From: Verrucomicrobiota bacterium
GTDB taxonomy: Bacteria; Verrucomicrobiota; Verrucomicrobiia; Chthoniobacterales; UBA10450
Direction: 5' to 3'
Length of the DNA: 6,764 nt
Assembly (NCBI GenBank): GCA_003219395.1
Contig: QHOR01000076.1
Coordinates: 1-6,764, forward strand
Made by a program: the position numbers and the translations under genes. The notes under the pieces are model-generated. The model did no database searches, was not told the DNA's origin, and saw only the letters and a program-made list of their open reading frames with translations. Positions 5,949 to 6,764 of this stretch are shown here, one piece after another (position 1 is the first letter of the stretch; each line of letters begins with the position of its first letter).

Positions 5949-6342
5949 TTTGTTTTGCCCTTCCAAGAACGAACAAGAGTGCAGACAAGAGTGGAGGTTA
6001 GTTTACTGGGCTTCAAATACAGTGACAAGTGAAGCTCCAATATTTACAAGAAAAACTATCAAAACACTGGTACTAAACGACTTACCGGAATGCCTTTCGC
6101 CCCTGGTAAGCTACCAAACGTATTCCCAACGCGGTCTGGTCTTTAGCAGAATATTTCCCGCAATTGACTAACGTCCTCAAATCTCGCCACGACCTTAGCC
6201 CACCGCGGAACATGGAGGTTCCGGTTAGAACAGTAAAAGATGCGAAAAAGCTGCGAGGCATTTTTGCGAAGATTGCAATGCGCGTGTAATTGTCCTCATG
6301 TCCCGCGGATGTGCGGGAGCGATCGATCGAACTTAAGACTGG
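5949..6342. other. 394-bp gap without a convincing gene, upstream of the SEDS gene
   Basis: No ORF here resembles a known family or has a good ribosome site; short open frames on both strands look random. It should hold the promoters of the two divergently transcribed flanking genes. Structures seen are CTTACC (6081-6086) facing GGTAAG (6105-6110), with GGTAAGCTACC (6105-6115) able to form a competing small hairpin, and TCCCGC-GGATGT-GCGGGA (6301-6318), a 6-bp GC-rich stem 24 bases before the ATG of the next gene. CGATCGATCG (6320-6329) is a perfect palindrome. No tRNA or recognisable riboswitch is seen. Confidence 0.6.
6301..6318 (+). repeat. GC-rich hairpin in the probable 5' UTR of the SEDS gene
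   Basis: TCCCGC and GCGGGA pair perfectly around a GGATGT loop. No T-run follows on either strand, so it is not a typical terminator. If transcription starts upstream, it would lie in the leader close to the start codon. A regulatory role is only a possibility. Confidence 0.35.
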
Positions 6343-6764
6343 ATGACGCCGTTTCTTCGAAAATTGCTGGGGCAAAACTGGCTTCTGCTGCTAACCACGC
6401 TCGCTCTCGCCATTTTTGGAGTCGTGGCGATTTACAGCGCCACTTCCACGCGCGCAGACTCGAATGCGGTGGATTTCTGGCGAAAGCAGGCCAACTGGGT
6501 AGTCGTGGGTGTGTTTGCTTTCATGCTAACGAGTTTGGTCCATTACCGCTGGATTCGTTGGGGCGCGCTACCGATGTATCTGGCTGGTATCGTTTTTCTA
6601 ATCCTGACGAAATTTATCGGCACGAAGGTGTACGGAGCGCGGAGTTGGCTGCATTTGGGGCCGATCAATTTTCAGCCAGCACAGCTTGCGGTTATTGCGG
6701 GAATCATGGTTTTGGCCCTGTTCCTGACACAGTTTCGCGAAATGCATCCGATGCTGCGTTTACT
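6343..6764 (+). CDS. RodA/FtsW/SpoVE (SEDS) family peptidoglycan glycosyltransferase, 3' end outside window
   Basis: The 140 visible residues are the N-terminal part of a SEDS protein, the polytopic membrane enzymes that polymerise lipid II together with a class B PBP. Hydrophobic helices lie at about 12-32, 52-67, 75-91 and 114-130. The family's extracellular signature is recognisable at 95-114 (KVYGARSWLHLGPINF followed by QPAQ). The spacing and the LGP-x-x-FQP form fit RodA, used in elongation, better than FtsW, but the gene is cut before the later catalytic Asp loop, so the paralogue is not settled. The usual QPSE-x-x-K motif reads QPAQLAV (111-117), losing both the Glu and the Lys. The start is the first ATG before the short cytoplasmic N-terminus (MTPFLRKLLGQNW); the Shine-Dalgarno is weak. 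No mreBCD or PBP gene is visible upstream, where a 394-bp gap separates it from the previous gene. Confidence 0.88.
   Translation, partial: MTPFLRKLLGQNWLLLLTTLALAIFGVVAIYSATSTRADSNAVDFWRKQANWVVVGVFAFMLTSLVHYRWIRWGALPMYLAGIVFLILTKFIGTKVYGARSWLHLGPINFQPAQLAVIAGIMVLALFLTQFREMHPMLRL

Noticed and set aside
6227..6240. GTTC-CGGTTA-GAAC resembling a tRNA T-arm
   Set aside because: The stem is only 4 bp, the loop lacks the TTCGA pattern, and no acceptor or anticodon arms can be placed around it.
6262..6290. TTTTGC, 17 bases, TGTAAT as a promoter for the SEDS gene
   Set aside because: The match to the sigma-70 consensus is partial, and one such hit is expected by chance in a gap of this size.
6082..6375. 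Minus-strand ORF of 97 codons in the gap before the SEDS gene
   Set aside because: It has no recognisable family and no good ribosome site, and it overlaps the start of the SEDS gene. A decayed gene cannot be excluded, but nothing supports it.

Overview
The window is a stretch of ordinary bacterial chromosome with seven clear protein genes, two of them cut by the window edges, plus two small candidate ORFs and several structured or repeated intergenic sites. There is no phage, IS element, CRISPR array or RNA gene that I can support. Composition is moderately GC-rich and even throughout. The sulfite-reductase-type flavoprotein without a flavodoxin domain, the folP-cdaA pair and the GTCATT-type heptamer repeats in an intergenic gap suggest a Verrucomicrobiota-like (PVC group) bacterium, perhaps from soil. 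That assignment is inference from gene style, not proof.

Layout. Positions 1-2933 are on the minus strand: rnr (RNase R, 711-2933), then a 143-bp gap holding a perfect 10-bp inverted repeat over the rnr stop codon and a possible 19-codon leader ORF, then the 5' part of a CysJ-like FAD/NADPH reductase (1-567). A short divergent gap (2934-2994) separates rnr from the plus-strand block: a YbhB/PEBP-family protein with a signal peptide and a second, well-placed internal start (2995-3510); a repeat-bearing gap; folP (dihydropteroate synthase, 3701-4552); cdaA (diadenylate cyclase, 4549-5424), overlapping folP by ATGA; and a 49-residue membrane ORF (5312-5461) that looks like only the N-terminal anchor of the CdaA regulator CdaR/YbbR, read in another frame over the 3' end of cdaA. 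A SprT-like zinc metallopeptidase (5478-5948) converges on it from the minus strand. After a 394-bp gap without a convincing gene comes the 5' part of a RodA/FtsW-family (SEDS) glycosyltransferase (6343 to the window end).

Functional picture. folP feeds folate synthesis and cdaA makes the second messenger c-di-AMP, which in well-studied bacteria is tied to osmotic and cell-wall homeostasis. The nearby SEDS gene is also a wall gene, although it is a separate transcription unit here. rnr (RNA decay) and the reductase (probably assimilatory sulfite reduction) form a separate minus-strand block. The items most worth a second look are the mini-CdaR overlap, the dual start of the PEBP gene, the coupled leader ORF, and changes in otherwise conserved motifs of CdaA (DGA to DGG) and the SEDS protein (QPSE..K to QPAQ..V).
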